Below are positions 23,444 to 33,647 of a stretch of DNA of 64,000 nucleotides, in pieces. The notes beneath the pieces were generated by a model, which ran no database searches, was not told the origin of the DNA, and saw only the letters and a list, made by a program, of their open reading frames with translations. The DNA is from Pseudomonadota bacterium (GTDB taxonomy: Bacteria > Pseudomonadota > Gammaproteobacteria > Burkholderiales > Burkholderiaceae_B), in the NCBI GenBank assembly GCA_023425645.1, contig JAFACG010000002.1, positions 1 through 64,000 on the forward strand. The letters run 5' to 3'. The translations under genes and the position numbers were made by a program. Position 1 is the stretch's first letter, and each line of letters starts with the position of its first letter.

Positions 23444-24418
23444 CTATGGGGAGACTGGTTTTGCGTGGGGGATCAGCGCCCGCGCCAGCATGTCCTGGTT
23501 CAGGCGCTCCTGCTGGCGTCCCCGGTTGAGCAGCCAGCGGTGGAATTCGCGGCTTTGCAGGGATTCGAAGACGCCTGCCCGCCAGGTCAGCACATAGGGC
23601 CAGGGCAGGGGCAGGGAAAGCGAGAAGGGCAGCACGAGCTGCCCTGTGCGCAGTTCGCGCTCGATCATGGAGCATTGCGCCAGCACGAAGCCCTGGCCGG
23701 CCACGGCGGAGTCTATGGCCATGTGGGACAGGGAAAAGATCCGGAAACTGTCCAGCGGCGCGTCGCCGCTGTCCACGCCGGCCGCCTCGAACCACTCGCG
23801 CCAGGAGGGCGGAGAGGTGAAGCGCGGCTGCCAGTCCGAGGACAGCAGGGGGTAGGCCAGCAGGTCGCGCGGATGGCGCAGGGCCGGCTTGCCCTGGAGC
23901 AGGGCGGGACTGCAGGCCGGAACCACGCGGTCCGTGTACAGCTGCGCCGAACCATTGGGGCGCGGCCCGGCCTGGCCGTAGGTGATGCGGAAATCGATGC
24001 GCTCGGCCTCCAGGTCCGGCTCGGCGTGGCTGCCTTTCAGATGCAGGGTCAGGCCGGGGTCGTGCTGCTCCTGCCAGTCGAAGGCGAGCGGCGCCACCCA
24101 GGTCTTGAGCAGGGACGGCACGGCGCTGATGGACAGCAGGCTGGTGTTGCGCGAACGCTCCATTTCCTGCCGCCCCTCGCGCAACAGCTCGAAAGCCTGC
24201 GAGCAGATGTCGTGGAAGCGGCTGCCGGCGGCGGTCAGACGCAGGCGCTTGCCTTCCTTGTAGGTCAGGCTGCAGCCCAGGCTCTCTTCCAGCAGTCGCA
24301 ATTGCTGGCTGATGGCGCCGGGAGTGATCTGCAGGCGGCGGGCAGCTTCGTTCAGGCTCTGGCTGTGGCCCAGGGTTTCAAATACCTGCAGGGCGCGCAG
24401 GGGGGGCAGTTTGTCCAT
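23444..24418 (-). CDS. LysR-family transcriptional regulator (GcvA-like)
   Basis: A 324-aa regulator. The N-terminal winged helix (LPPLRALQVFETLGHSQSLNEAARRLQ..., residues 4-60) is the GcvA/AmpR-type LysR helix-turn-helix, followed by a periplasmic-binding-protein-like effector domain. The ATG at 24418 is preferred over an upstream frame extended by 33 residues that lacks a family match. It is divergent from the Rieske oxygenase gene 164 bp away, so it is the likely activator of that operon in response to its aromatic substrate. Confidence 0.88.
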   Translation of the reverse strand: MDKLPPLRALQVFETLGHSQSLNEAARRLQITPGAISQQLRLLEESLGCSLTYKEGKRLRLTAAGSRFHDICSQAFELLREGRQEMERSRNTSLLSISAVPSLLKTWVAPLAFDWQEQHDPGLTLHLKGSHAEPDLEAERIDFRITYGQAGPRPNGSAQLYTDRVVPACSPALLQGKPALRHPRDLLAYPLLSSDWQPRFTSPPSWREWFEAAGVDSGDAPLDSFRIFSLSHMAIDSAVAGQGFVLAQCSMIERELRTGQLVLPFSLSLPLPWPYVLTWRAGVFESLQSREFHRWLLNRGRQQERLNQDMLARALIPHAKPVSP

Positions 24419-24582
24419 GGCGGCAGGGGTCCGTGACAGGCGGAGCAGGAGAAAGGTTTCAGGTTTAGAAATTCTAAACAATAAGCGAATTGGCCTGTGT
24501 CTGATTGAGGCTATCATGAAGTCGTTAAAAGGAGCATGCCGCGCCGAGCATGCCGTTCATCCTGAATCGGGGGTAGAAAATC

Positions 24583-25620
24583 ATGTTTGTACGCAATGCC
24601 TGGTATGTGGGAGCCCTGGCCAAGGACGTGGGCCGCGCGCTGTGTCCGGTGCGCATGCTCAGCGAGAACCTGGTGCTGTATCGCCGCGAGGACGGCCAAG
24701 TCGTCGCCCTGGAGGATTCCTGTCCGCATCGCCGCCTGCCCCTGTCCAAGGGCCGTCTGATCGGCGACCAGGTCGAGTGCGGCTACCACGGCCTGACCTT
24801 CGATTGCAGCGGCGCCTGTACCAAGGCGCCCGGCACGGCACAGATTCCCAAGAGCGCCGTGGTGCGCAGCTACCCCTGTGCCGAGCGCTACGGCATGGTC
24901 TGGGTCTGGATGGGCGACGCCGCCCTGGCAGACGAATCCAAGCTGATCGAGATCGCCGAATGGGACGATCCCGAGTGGGGCGTGAACAGCGGCGACGCCA
25001 TGGAGCTGAACTGCAACTACCTGTATGTCACGGACAATCTGCTCGATCCGTCGCACGTATCCTGGGTGCACCAGACCTCCTTCGGCAGCCCCGACATCAT
25101 CGGCCTGCCGCTGGAAGTCAAGGTGCAGGACAGCGGCGTGACGGTGTCGCGCTGGTCCAGGAACGTGGAGGTGGCCCCCTTCTACAAGCAGTTCGTGAAG
25201 TTCGCCGGCAACTGCGACCGCAAGCAGCAGTACGAAGTGCGCTTCCCTTCCCAGGCTGTCATCCGCGCGGTCTTCCTGCCGGCCGGCGCGGCTACCGAAG
25301 ACCCCGCGCAGTTCCACCCCGACGTATTCCTGATGGACTCGTACAATTTCCTCACGCCGGTGGACGAGGAGCGCACACGCTACTTCTGGTTCCAGCTCCG
25401 CAATTTCAGCCCCAACGACGAAGAGATCTCCAAGGTGTTCAATGAAGACGTGCGGCACGCCTTCTTGGAAGACAAGGTCGTACTGGAGGAGGTGCACAAG
25501 GGGCTGAAAGAGCGTCCTGCCGCCCTGGATCTGCCCATCGATTCCGGCCCCATGCGTTTTCGTCGCAAGATCAGCCAGTTGATCGAGGCCGAGCAGGCCC
25601 CGGCCCCGGTCGAGGCCTGA
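24583..25620 (+). CDS. Rieske oxygenase, vanillate O-demethylase (VanA)-like subunit
   Basis: A 345-aa oxygenase component. The Rieske cluster ligands are Cys47-Pro-His49 and Cys66-Gly-Tyr-His69. The mononuclear iron ligands His158 and His163 lie in NLLDPSHVSWVHQ. The N-terminal NAWYVGALAKDV is typical of the VanA/DdmC group, which demethylates methoxy-aromatics such as vanillate or dicamba. The reductase follows after 13 bp and a LysR gene is divergent, a standard catabolic layout. The exact aromatic substrate is not certain. Confidence 0.9.
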   Translation: MFVRNAWYVGALAKDVGRALCPVRMLSENLVLYRREDGQVVALEDSCPHRRLPLSKGRLIGDQVECGYHGLTFDCSGACTKAPGTAQIPKSAVVRSYPCAERYGMVWVWMGDAALADESKLIEIAEWDDPEWGVNSGDAMELNCNYLYVTDNLLDPSHVSWVHQTSFGSPDIIGLPLEVKVQDSGVTVSRWSRNVEVAPFYKQFVKFAGNCDRKQQYEVRFPSQAVIRAVFLPAGAATEDPAQFHPDVFLMDSYNFLTPVDEERTRYFWFQLRNFSPNDEEISKVFNEDVRHAFLEDKVVLEEVHKGLKERPAALDLPIDSGPMRFRRKISQLIEAEQAPAPVEA

Positions 25621-25633
25621 GCAGGAGGCGTCC

Positions 25634-26800
25634 ATGGCAGAATCTGTCGCCACTCCGGCCTCGGCGGGCCCCGCCGCCAGCCGGCGCTTTCGCCAGTACC
25701 GTGTGCTGGAGCGCCGCGCGGAAAGCGCGGTGATCACCTCCTTCGTATTGGAACCGGCCGATGGAGAGCCTGTGCCGGTCTACCGGCCGGGGCAGTACCT
25801 GGTGTTCCGCTTCGATATCGACGGCCAGTCCGTGCTGCGCAATTACAGCGTGTCGGGTGATCCTGATCATCCGGGCCGCTTGCGCATTTCCGTCAAGCAC
25901 GAGAAAGCCCCGGCGGGCCAGGGCGTGCCGGACGGGCAGGGGTCGTCCTTCCTGCACCTGCGCGTGCAGGAAGGCGACATGCTGAGCGCGGCCGGTCCCA
26001 TGGGGGACTTCGTGCTGGATGAGGACAGCGAGCGGCCCGTTGTGTTGATGAGCGGCGGCGTGGGTCTGACTCCCATGCTGGCCATGCTGCACCGCCTGGT
26101 GGGCCGCAGCCAGCGGCGCGTGCATTTCATCCATGCCTGCGAGAACGGCGCGGTGCACGCTTTTGGCGATGAGGTCCTGGAACTGGCATCCCGGCGGCAT
26201 GGCGTGCAGGCGTATTTCTGCTACCGCAACCCCGATGCGGACGATGTGCAGCGCGCCCGTCACCATGTCAGCGGCCTGATCACGCGTGAACAATTGCAAT
26301 CCTGGCTGCCCCTGGACGATTACGAGTTCTACCTGTGTGGGCCCAGCGGCTTCATGCAGGCCAACTATCGCCTGTTGCGCAGCCTGGGCGTGGCCCGTGA
26401 ACGCATCCATTATGAATTCTTCGGGCCGGCCACCGTGCTGGAGGAAACGCTGGCGCAGGCCAGGGATGCGGCCCAGGACGTCGCCGCCGCGCCTGCCGGC
26501 CTTCCCGCCGTCGAGCCCGTCGCTGTTGATTCCGCCGTCTCGATGCGGACCGTGACTTTCCTGCCCGACGGCCGCCAGGCGCACTGGCACGACGATTGCG
26601 AATCGCTGCTGGTCCTGGCCGAAGAATCGGGCCTGAGCCCGGACTTCAACTGCCGGGCCGGCCTGTGCAACACCTGCATGTGCACCCTGGTGTCCGGCGA
26701 GGTCGATTATTTCGAAGAGCCGCTGGACGATGTGCCCGCCGGCAAAGTCCTGCTGTGCTGCTCCCGCCCCAGAGGCCCCGTGGTCGTGGACCTGGCCTGA
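25634..26800 (+). CDS. Oxygenase reductase with FNR module and C-terminal 2Fe-2S ferredoxin
   Basis: A 388-aa reductase. The FAD domain (RNYSVSGDP near residue 75) and NAD(P)H domain (VLMSGGVGLTPMLAML near 137) resemble flavohemoglobin reductase modules. The C-terminal ferredoxin carries Cys340-x4-Cys345-x2-Cys348 and a later Cys at 375 or 376. Ordinary VanB is about 315 aa, so this version carries extra linker sequence between FNR and ferredoxin. It supplies electrons to the upstream Rieske subunit. Co-transcription is certain from the 13-bp gap. Confidence 0.88.
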   Translation: MAESVATPASAGPAASRRFRQYRVLERRAESAVITSFVLEPADGEPVPVYRPGQYLVFRFDIDGQSVLRNYSVSGDPDHPGRLRISVKHEKAPAGQGVPDGQGSSFLHLRVQEGDMLSAAGPMGDFVLDEDSERPVVLMSGGVGLTPMLAMLHRLVGRSQRRVHFIHACENGAVHAFGDEVLELASRRHGVQAYFCYRNPDADDVQRARHHVSGLITREQLQSWLPLDDYEFYLCGPSGFMQANYRLLRSLGVARERIHYEFFGPATVLEETLAQARDAAQDVAAAPAGLPAVEPVAVDSAVSMRTVTFLPDGRQAHWHDDCESLLVLAEESGLSPDFNCRAGLCNTCMCTLVSGEVDYFEEPLDDVPAGKVLLCCSRPRGPVVVDLA

Positions 26801-26827
26801 GAATTTTCCGATTGCTTGTTGAGGTTT

Positions 26828-26856
26828 GCCCCGTCCTGATGGACGGGGCTTTTTTT
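26828..26856 (+). terminator. Intrinsic terminator after the Rieske operon
   Basis: An 8-bp stem GCCCCGTC/GACGGGGC with a six-base loop is followed by seven T. It separates the Rieske operon from the convergent hutC gene. Confidence 0.92.
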
Positions 26857-26866
26857 GTCTTGCTTT

Positions 26867-27595
26867 TTACATGCGCCCCGTGAACTTGTACCTATCCCCC
26901 GGATGCCAAAGGCGCGCATGTGTGGTGAACTGGTCGCTGGAGGAGGTGCTGCGGTCCATCACCAGGCAGGGCTGGTGTTCGGCCATGTGCAGGGCCTGGG
27001 CGATGGCCGGCGGCGGCACCTGGACTTCGATCGTATAGAAGCCCTTGGGCAGCGGGGCCACGCGCACCAGGTATTCATTGGGCGTGATCCGGCTCCAGTC
27101 CTGCTCCATGTAGTCGGGCGCCATGCGCGCGTCCACGATGCGGTCCTCGTACTGGATGGGCAGGCCGTTCTCCGCATGCACGATGATGGAGTGGAACAGC
27201 GGCGTGTCCACCGGAATGCCGTACTGCCGCGCCTGTGCGCGCGTGGCCTGCAGGCGCTCGATGCTCAGCACCTGGCTGGTGTGCTCGTGGCCGCGTTCGC
27301 GTATGTCCTGGGCGATGCTGCGGATCTCGATCAGCGTGGACTGGAACTTGGGCTGCGCCACATAGGTGCCGGAACCCTTGATGCGCACCAGCAACTCGTC
27401 ATTGGTCAGCTCGCGCAGCGCCCGGTTTACCGTCATGCGCGAAACGCCGAACTGTTCGCACAAGGCCAACTCGGTGGGAATCAGGTCGCCTTCGCGCCAT
27501 TCGCCGTTCTGGATTTTTTCCAGAACGAAGGTCTTGATCTGCAGATAGGCGGGCGCGGCCGCTTCCTTGGACGAGGGTGTCGTCGGGGCGTTCAT
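26867..27595 (-). CDS. hutC: Histidine utilization repressor HutC
   Basis: A 242-aa GntR-family repressor of the HutC/UTRA subfamily. The winged helix includes IPTELALCEQFGVSRMTVNRALRE (about residues 41-64). The UTRA domain ends in TTHARLWHPGDRYKFTGRM, characteristic of HutC. It is relieved by urocanate in Pseudomonas and relatives. It is divergent from hutUH, with paired TGTATAG/CTATACA half sites between them, and is therefore probably autoregulated. Confidence 0.95.
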   Translation of the reverse strand: MNAPTTPSSKEAAAPAYLQIKTFVLEKIQNGEWREGDLIPTELALCEQFGVSRMTVNRALRELTNDELLVRIKGSGTYVAQPKFQSTLIEIRSIAQDIRERGHEHTSQVLSIERLQATRAQARQYGIPVDTPLFHSIIVHAENGLPIQYEDRIVDARMAPDYMEQDWSRITPNEYLVRVAPLPKGFYTIEVQVPPPAIAQALHMAEHQPCLVMDRSTSSSDQFTTHARLWHPGDRYKFTGRM

Positions 27596-27664
27596 TGTTG
27601 CACTTTCCTTATGTGGACATGCAGCGTTTGGAACCTGTTCAGGGTCTTAGGGCTTTCCATGATA

Positions 27665-27695
27665 TGTATAGACAATTAAAAGAAATGCCTATACA
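27665..27695. promoter_or_regulatory. HutC operator in the hutC-hutU gap
   Basis: TGTATAG (27665-27671) and CTATACA (27689-27695) form an inverted repeat with a 17-bp spacer, about two helical turns centre to centre. The first half extends to TGTATAGACA, close to the HutC core TGTATATACA. It lies between the divergent promoters of hutC and hutU. Confidence 0.75.
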
Positions 27696-27813
27696 TTGAT
27701 CGTGAGCTTACAAGAAAACCGTTGTTTTGTCGGCGCTCTGCGAGGCGTCGCCAGTTTTGCCCCATTCAGACACCCAACGCGTTCAGAGAGACACCGAGAT
27801 GGAGGAGAGCACC

Positions 27814-29529
27814 ATGCCGAAAGATAACGCCGCCGCGCCTAGCGGGGACCCCCGTTTTGACGCCAGCCGGGAGATCCACGCGCCCACCGGGACGCAGCGC
27901 AGCTGCAAGAACTGGGTGGCGGAAGCGGCCTATCGCATGATCCAGAACAACCTGGACCCGGCCGTGGCGGAAAATCCGCAGCATCTGGTCGTGTACGGCG
28001 GCATAGGGCGAGCTGCGCGCAACTGGGACTGCTATGACCAGATCCTGGCCAGCCTGCGCGAATTGGAAGAGGATGAAACCCTGTTGATCCAGTCCGGCAA
28101 GCCCGTGGGCGTGTTCCGCACGCACAGCGATGCGCCGCGCGTGCTGCTGGCCAACTCCAACCTGGTGCCCAAATGGGCCACCTGGGAAAAATTCAATGAA
28201 CTGGACCAGGCGGGCCTGTTCATGTACGGCCAGATGACCGCCGGCAGCTGGATCTACATCGGCAGCCAGGGCATCGTGCAGGGGACCTACGAGACCTTTG
28301 CCGAAGCCGGCCGCCAGCATTACGGCGGGTCGCTGGCAGGGCGCTGGATCCTGACCGCGGGCCTGGGCGGCATGGGCGGCGCCCAGCCGCTGGCCGCCAC
28401 CTTTGCAGGCGCCGTATCGCTGAACATCGAATGCAAGCAGAGCAGCATAGACTTCCGCCTGAAGACCCGTTATCTGGACAAGCAGGCGCGCGACCTGGAC
28501 CATGCCCTGGAACTGATCCGCCAGCACACCGCCGCCAAGCAAGCGGTATCCATCGGCCTGTTGGGCAATGCGGCCGACATCCTGCCCGAGTTGGCGCGGC
28601 GCGCCCGGGCGGGCGGCCTGCGCCCCGACCTGGTCACCGACCAGACCTCGGCGCACGATCTGGTCCATGGCTATCTGCCCTCGGGCTGGACGGTGGAACA
28701 ATGGCTGGCCGCCCAGGCCGACGTCACTCAGCATGCGCGCCTGCAGCGCGAGGCGGCGCGGTCCTGCGCCGTGCACGTGAAAGCCATGCTGGCATTCCAG
28801 GAAATGGGGATTCCGGTAGTGGACTATGGCAACAACATCCGCCAGGTCGCCAAGGACGAGGGCGTGGAGAACGCCTTCGATTTTCCCGGCTTCGTGCCCG
28901 CCTACATCCGCCCGCTGTTCTGCGAAGGCAAGGGGCCGTTCCGCTGGGTGGCCCTGTCCGGGGATCCGGAGGACATCTACAAGACGGACCGCAAGATCAA
29001 GGAACTGTTCCCCGACAACCGGCACGTGCATCGCTGGCTGGACATGGCGCAGGAGCGCATCGCCTTCCAGGGCCTGCCCTCGCGCATCTGCTGGCTGGGC
29101 CTGGGCGAGCGCCATCGCGCCGGCCTGGCCTTCAATGAAATGGTGCGCAACGGCGAATTGAAAGCTCCCATCGTGATCGGTCGCGATCATCTGGACACGG
29201 GTTCGGTGGCCAGCCCCAACCGCGAGACCGAGGGCATGCGTGACGGCACGGACGCCGTTTCCGACTGGCCCCTGCTCAACGCCTTGCTGAACACGGCGGG
29301 CGGCGCCAGCTGGGTGTCGCTGCACCATGGGGGCGGCGTGGGCATGGGCTACAGCCAGCACGCCGGCATGGTCATCGTGGCCGACGGCAGCGAGCAGGCC
29401 GCCGCGCGCCTGGAACGCGTGCTGATCAACGATTGCGGCAGCGGCGTGATGCGCCATGCCGACGCCGGCTACGATCTGGCCATCAAGACCGCCAAGGATT
29501 TCGGGCTGAAGCTGCCCATGATCAAATAA
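27814..29529 (+). CDS. hutU: Urocanate hydratase
   Basis: A 571-aa cytoplasmic NAD-dependent enzyme converting urocanate to 4-imidazolone-5-propanoate, step two of histidine degradation. Conserved stretches include [42 protein letters not shown] and [18 protein letters not shown] (NAD-binding). The ATG at 27814 is chosen because GGAGGAG is just upstream. HutH follows after 21 bp in the same operon under HutC control. Confidence 0.97.
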   Translation: MPKDNAAAPSGDPRFDASREIHAPTGTQRSCKNWVAEAAYRMIQNNLDPAVAENPQHLVVYGGIGRAARNWDCYDQILASLRELEEDETLLIQSGKPVGVFRTHSDAPRVLLANSNLVPKWATWEKFNELDQAGLFMYGQMTAGSWIYIGSQGIVQGTYETFAEAGRQHYGGSLAGRWILTAGLGGMGGAQPLAATFAGAVSLNIECKQSSIDFRLKTRYLDKQARDLDHALELIRQHTAAKQAVSIGLLGNAADILPELARRARAGGLRPDLVTDQTSAHDLVHGYLPSGWTVEQWLAAQADVTQHARLQREAARSCAVHVKAMLAFQEMGIPVVDYGNNIRQVAKDEGVENAFDFPGFVPAYIRPLFCEGKGPFRWVALSGDPEDIYKTDRKIKELFPDNRHVHRWLDMAQERIAFQGLPSRICWLGLGERHRAGLAFNEMVRNGELKAPIVIGRDHLDTGSVASPNRETEGMRDGTDAVSDWPLLNALLNTAGGASWVSLHHGGGVGMGYSQHAGMVIVADGSEQAAARLERVLINDCGSGVMRHADAGYDLAIKTAKDFGLKLPMIK

Positions 29530-29550
29530 GAACAAAGGACAGGATGCATT

Positions 29551-31086
29551 ATGAGCAACACCATCGAGATCTCCCCCGGCGCGCTGACCCTGGAGCAACT
29601 GCGCCGCATCTGGCAGGACCAGGTCGCGCTGAGCCTGCCGGGCAGTGCCATCCAGGCCATGGACGCGTCTTCGGCCATCGTGCAGAAGATCATCCGTGAA
29701 GGCAATCCGGCCTATGGCATCAATACGGGTTTCGGCAAGCTGGCGCAAAAGCGCATTCCCGATGAAGACCTGGAGCAGCTGCAGGAAAACCTCATCCTGT
29801 CGCACTCCGTGGGCGTGGGCGAGCCGGTGGCCGACTCGGTCGCCCGCCTGATCCTGGCGCTGAAGATCGGCAGCCTGGCGCGCGGCTTTTCCGGCATACG
29901 TTCCGAGGTGGTCACGACCTTGCTGGACATCCTGAACGCCGGCATCGTGCCTTTCATCCCGTCCAAGGGCTCGGTGGGCGCTTCGGGCGATCTGGCGCCT
30001 CTGGCGCACATGACGCTGACCCTGATCGGGCAGGGCCGGGCGCGCTACCAGGGCGAGTGGATGGACGCGGGCCAGGCGCTCAAGCGCGCGGGCATCACGC
30101 CCATCGTGCTGGCGGCCAAGGAGGGGCTGGCGTTGATCAACGGCACCCAGGTGTCCACGGCGCTGGCGCTCAACGGCCTGTTCCGCGCCCATACCCTGTT
30201 CCGCAACGCCATCCTGGCCGGCGCGCTGAGCGTGGACGCCGCCAAGGGCAGCGACGCGCCATTCGATGCGCGCATCCATGAAGTGCGCGGCCAGCCTGGA
30301 CAGATCTATGCGGCGCGCCTGTACCGGGAACTGCTGGCCGGCAGCCGGATCCGGCAGTCGCACGTGGACAACGACACCAAGGTGCAGGATCCGTACAGCC
30401 TGCGCTGCCAGCCTCAGGTCATGGGTGCGGTGCAGGATCTGATCGAGCAGGCTGAGCGCACCTTGCTGACCGAAGCCAATGCCGTCACGGACAATCCGCT
30501 GGTGTTCCCAGGCAAGGACGGACAGCCGGATCAGGTCATTTCGGGCGGCAATTTCCATGCCGAGCCGGTGGCTTTCGCCGCCGATACGCTGGCCCTGGCC
30601 ATCGCCGAGATCGGCGCGCTGGCCGAGCGGCGCGTGGCCCTGCTGATCGACGCCAGCATTTCCGGCCTGCCGCCGTTCCTGGTGCCGTCCGCGGGTCTGA
30701 ATTCGGGCTTCATGATCGCCCACGTCACGGCTGCGGCACTGGCTTCGGAAAACAAGTCGCTGGCGCATCCGGCCAGCGTGGACAGCCTGCCGACCTCCGC
30801 CAACCAGGAGGACCATGTCAGCATGGCGACCTTTGCGGCCCGCCGCCTGGAGGACATGGCGCAGAACACCGCCGCCATCGTCGCCATCGAGCTGCTGTGC
30901 GCGGCCCAGGGCATCGATTTCCACGCCCCGCTGAACACGTCGGCCCGCCTGCAGAAAGTCCAGGACGCCATCCGCGCCGCCGCGCCGTTCTACGACCAGG
31001 ACCGTTACCTGGCCCCGGACATCGAGGCGCTCAAGGCTTTGGTGCTGGACGACAGCCTGGCGAATACGGCGGCTGATCTTTTTTGA
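29551..31086 (+). CDS. hutH: Histidine ammonia-lyase
   Basis: A 511-aa MIO-type ammonia-lyase converting L-histidine to urocanate. The MIO prosthetic group forms from Ala144-Ser145-Gly146 in [14 protein letters not shown]. Other family landmarks are [11 protein letters not shown] near residue 55 and [14 protein letters not shown] near 415. Length is normal for the family. It ends with an intrinsic terminator that also closes the hutUH operon. Confidence 0.97.
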   Translation: MSNTIEISPGALTLEQLRRIWQDQVALSLPGSAIQAMDASSAIVQKIIREGNPAYGINTGFGKLAQKRIPDEDLEQLQENLILSHSVGVGEPVADSVARLILALKIGSLARGFSGIRSEVVTTLLDILNAGIVPFIPSKGSVGASGDLAPLAHMTLTLIGQGRARYQGEWMDAGQALKRAGITPIVLAAKEGLALINGTQVSTALALNGLFRAHTLFRNAILAGALSVDAAKGSDAPFDARIHEVRGQPGQIYAARLYRELLAGSRIRQSHVDNDTKVQDPYSLRCQPQVMGAVQDLIEQAERTLLTEANAVTDNPLVFPGKDGQPDQVISGGNFHAEPVAFAADTLALAIAEIGALAERRVALLIDASISGLPPFLVPSAGLNSGFMIAHVTAAALASENKSLAHPASVDSLPTSANQEDHVSMATFAARRLEDMAQNTAAIVAIELLCAAQGIDFHAPLNTSARLQKVQDAIRAAAPFYDQDRYLAPDIEALKALVLDDSLANTAADLF

Positions 31087-31103
31087 TTACCTGAGCGGCA
31101 GGT

Positions 31104-31139
31104 AAAAAGCCGATGCGGAATTTTCCGCATCGGCTTTTT
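31104..31139. terminator. Bidirectional terminator after hutUH
   Basis: An almost perfect hairpin AAAAAGCCGATGCGGAA/TTCCGCATCGGCTTTTT has T and A runs on both sides, so it can terminate hutUH and any minus-strand transcript from the hutG side. Confidence 0.92.
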
Positions 31140-31154
31140 CATTTAGATCTTCTC

Positions 31155-31430
31155 ATGTCGGCGCCTCTGTTGTTGAAACGCTGCCAACCCAGGCAGGAAT
31201 ATGTGCTGATTGAGCAAAAACAGCAACTTATGAACGGCTCCTTGCCGACGGATAGCTTGCTTGGACTGATTTTCCGCTTGCATCACCATCAGAGTCTGGA
31301 CGAGTTGCGCGAGCTTGTTCAGACTCTGAATCATTGTCTGTCGGGAGAGGCGGCGCAAGGATTGCGCCGCACCTTGCTGGACTGGGTCATGCATGGTTTG
31401 CTGCCCGACACGTTCAGCGGGAATCCTTCG
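31155..31430 (+). pseudogene. Truncated Rpn-family nuclease/transposase remnant
   Basis: An open frame whose residues from QPRQEYVLIEQ through LRRTLLDWVMHGLLP match the C-terminal helical region of Rpn (recombination-promoting nuclease, PD-(D/E)XK transposase_31) proteins. The N-terminal nuclease domain is missing; the frame begins just after the hutUH terminator. It then runs out of frame homology as it enters the hutG tail on the other strand. It is a decayed insertion remnant lodged between the two hut operons. The family match is by eye. Confidence 0.6.
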
Positions 31431-32214
31431 CCAGGGTGTTCAGCGCCAATTCCAGGCAGCGTTCCAGCACGGGCGCCAGCCTGTCGGCGCGCGCCGGGTC
31501 GTAGGCGTAGGGCGGGGCCTCGTCCATGTAGTTGATCTGCGCCAGCTCCAGCTGCACCGCGTGTATGCCCTGGTCGGGCCGGCCGTAGTGGCGGGTGATG
31601 TAGCCGCCCTTGAAGCGGCCGTTCGCCACGGCGCTGTAGCCCGCCCGGGCGGCTTCGTCGGCCAGGGCCTGGGCCAGGCCGGGCAGGGCGCTGGCCTCGT
31701 CGGCCGTCCCGAAATTGAAATCGGGCAGGCGGCCTTCGAACAGGCGCGGCACCACGGAGCGGATGGAGTGCGCTTCCCAGAGCAGCACGCGTTCGTGACG
31801 GCCGCGCAGGCGCTGCAGCTCGCCCTGCAGGGCATCATGGTAGGGCCGCCAGTACAGGTCGCGGCGGCGCTGCTTCTCGGCGTCGTCCGGTTCGCGACCC
31901 GGCAGGTACAGGGGGTCTTCGTCGAAGGTGTCCAGGGGCAGCAGGCCGGTGGTGTTCTTGCCGGGGTACAGGTTCCGGTCGTCAGGCGGACGGTTCAGAT
32001 CGATCACGTAGCGCGAATGCGAGGGCGTCAGGATGGAAGCGCCCATGCGGCGTGCGAAGGCGTACAGGCGGTCCAGGTGCCAGTCGGTGTCGTCCAGGCG
32101 CAGGGCGGTGTCGCGGTGCATGCCGGCCAGGAGGTCCTCGGGAATGGTCGTGCCCAGGTGGGGAATGGAGATCAGCAGCGGGGCGGCGCCCGTTTGCAAG
32201 GTATAGGCGGTCAT
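31414..32214 (-). CDS. hutG: N-formylglutamate deformylase
   Basis: A 266-aa zinc hydrolase of the FGase family that releases formate and glutamate, the last step of the hut pathway. The motifs SIPHLGTTIP, YVIDLNRPPDDRNLYPGKN and LWEAHSIRS are typical of HutG. It is the last gene of the minus-strand hut operon, 20 bp after hutF. Pairing with HutF shows that this organism uses the deiminase branch through N-formylglutamate. Confidence 0.95.
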   Translation of the reverse strand: MTAYTLQTGAAPLLISIPHLGTTIPEDLLAGMHRDTALRLDDTDWHLDRLYAFARRMGASILTPSHSRYVIDLNRPPDDRNLYPGKNTTGLLPLDTFDEDPLYLPGREPDDAEKQRRRDLYWRPYHDALQGELQRLRGRHERVLLWEAHSIRSVVPRLFEGRLPDFNFGTADEASALPGLAQALADEAARAGYSAVANGRFKGGYITRHYGRPDQGIHAVQLELAQINYMDEAPPYAYDPARADRLAPVLERCLELALNTLAKDSR

Positions 32215-32234
32215 GATGGAACCTCGACAGGTGC

Positions 32235-33647
32235 TCAGGCGTGGCGCAACAGCGTCGCCATGGCGCGTTGATAGGCGGCGAAAGCGGCTTTTTCGCGGGG
32301 GTGGCGGCCGTTCAGCACGCAGGCCGCGCCGCTGACGAAGACATCGCGGATCGGGCTGGAGTGCGCCCGCTCGGCGAAGACCAGGGCGGAGAGCCAGTGC
32401 CGGCTGTCCAGTCCCGCCAGGATGGGGTGCTCCAGGTCTATCACCATCAGGTCGGCTTGACGGCCGGCTTTCAGTTCCCCCGACGCACGCCCCGAAGCCT
32501 GGGCCCCACCGCGCGTCGCCGCGTCGAAAAGCCGGTCAGCAACAAAAGGCTGCGCGTCTGAGCTCAGCACATTGCGCTGGCGCAGCAGCAGGCGCTGGCC
32601 GTACTCCAGCAAGCGCAGTTCGGCACGCCAGTCCACGCAGATATGGCTGTCCGAGCCCACGCCGATGCGCCCGCCTTCGGCCAGGAACGGCGCGGCGGGG
32701 AACAGTCCGTCCCCCAGGTTGGCTTCGGTGCTCAGGCACAGGCCGGCCACGGCGCCGCTGCGGGCGATGCGCCGGCGCTCCTGTTCGTCGATGTGGGTCG
32801 CATGCACCAGGCACCAGCGCTCGTCGACCTCGAAGTTGTCGTACAGGTAGGCGACAGGCCCGCAGCCATGGCGTTCCTGGCAGGCCTGCACCTCGGCGGT
32901 CTGCTCAGCGATGTGGATGTGGATGGGCCCGGCTTGGGGCAGGCCGCGCAGCAAAGTATCCAGCGATTCCACTGTAACCGCGCGCAGGGAGTGGGGCGCT
33001 ACGCCATAGCGACGGTTCAGGCCGGCTGGGTGACTGCCTTGCAGGGATTCCAGCAGGTGCAGTAATTGGGCCGGGCTGTTCAGGAATCGCTTCTGGTCGT
33101 CGCGGGGCGCTGCCGCGCCGAAGTTGCTGTACTGGTACAGCACGGGCAGCAGGGTCATGGCCAGGCCGCTGCTGTGCGCCGCCTCCAGCACGCCCTGGGC
33201 CAGCTCGGTGACGGGGCTGTAGGGCCGGCCGTCGCGTTGGTGGTGCAGGTAGTGGAATTCGCAGACGCTGGTGTAGCCGGACTTGAGCATCTGGATGTAC
33301 AGCCATTCGGCGATGGCGCGCAGCTGGTCCGGCTCCAGGCGCGCTGCGAAGCGGTACATCAGGTCGCGCCAGCTCCAGAAGCTGTCCTGGCCCTGGCCGC
33401 GGAATTCGGTCAGGCCCGCCATGGCGCTCTGGAACGCGTGGGAATGCAGGTTGGGCATGCCGGGCAGAACCGCGCCCTGCGCCGCATGAACCCGGCCGGC
33501 GGCGCGTATGTCCTGGGAGCTGGCCTGCGGAATCAGGCTGGTCAGCGTGCCCTGCTGGTCCCAACGCAGCAGGACATTGGCCTGCCACCGGCCGTCTACG
33601 CGCGCCCAGGGGGCCAGCAGGGCGTCGTGATGTTGCGGCAAAGTCAT
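32235..33647 (-). CDS. hutF: Formimidoylglutamate deiminase
   Basis: A 470-aa amidohydrolase-superfamily enzyme that hydrolyses N-formimidoyl-L-glutamate to N-formylglutamate plus ammonia. The zinc site begins with [14 protein letters not shown] near residue 65. Further landmarks are HIHIAEQ, VHATHID and GVGSDSHI. The start (ATG at 33647) overlaps the hutI stop by four bases; a longer upstream reading frame is a shadow of hutI. Confidence 0.95.
   Translation of the reverse strand: MTLPQHHDALLAPWARVDGRWQANVLLRWDQQGTLTSLIPQASSQDIRAAGRVHAAQGAVLPGMPNLHSHAFQSAMAGLTEFRGQGQDSFWSWRDLMYRFAARLEPDQLRAIAEWLYIQMLKSGYTSVCEFHYLHHQRDGRPYSPVTELAQGVLEAAHSSGLAMTLLPVLYQYSNFGAAAPRDDQKRFLNSPAQLLHLLESLQGSHPAGLNRRYGVAPHSLRAVTVESLDTLLRGLPQAGPIHIHIAEQTAEVQACQERHGCGPVAYLYDNFEVDERWCLVHATHIDEQERRRIARSGAVAGLCLSTEANLGDGLFPAAPFLAEGGRIGVGSDSHICVDWRAELRLLEYGQRLLLRQRNVLSSDAQPFVADRLFDAATRGGAQASGRASGELKAGRQADLMVIDLEHPILAGLDSRHWLSALVFAERAHSSPIRDVFVSGAACVLNGRHPREKAAFAAYQRAMATLLRHA

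Noticed and set aside
27766..30924. A 1052-codon open frame on the minus strand
   Set aside because: It mirrors hutU and hutH, whose protein sequences are unmistakable; composition is typical of GC-rich antisense frames.
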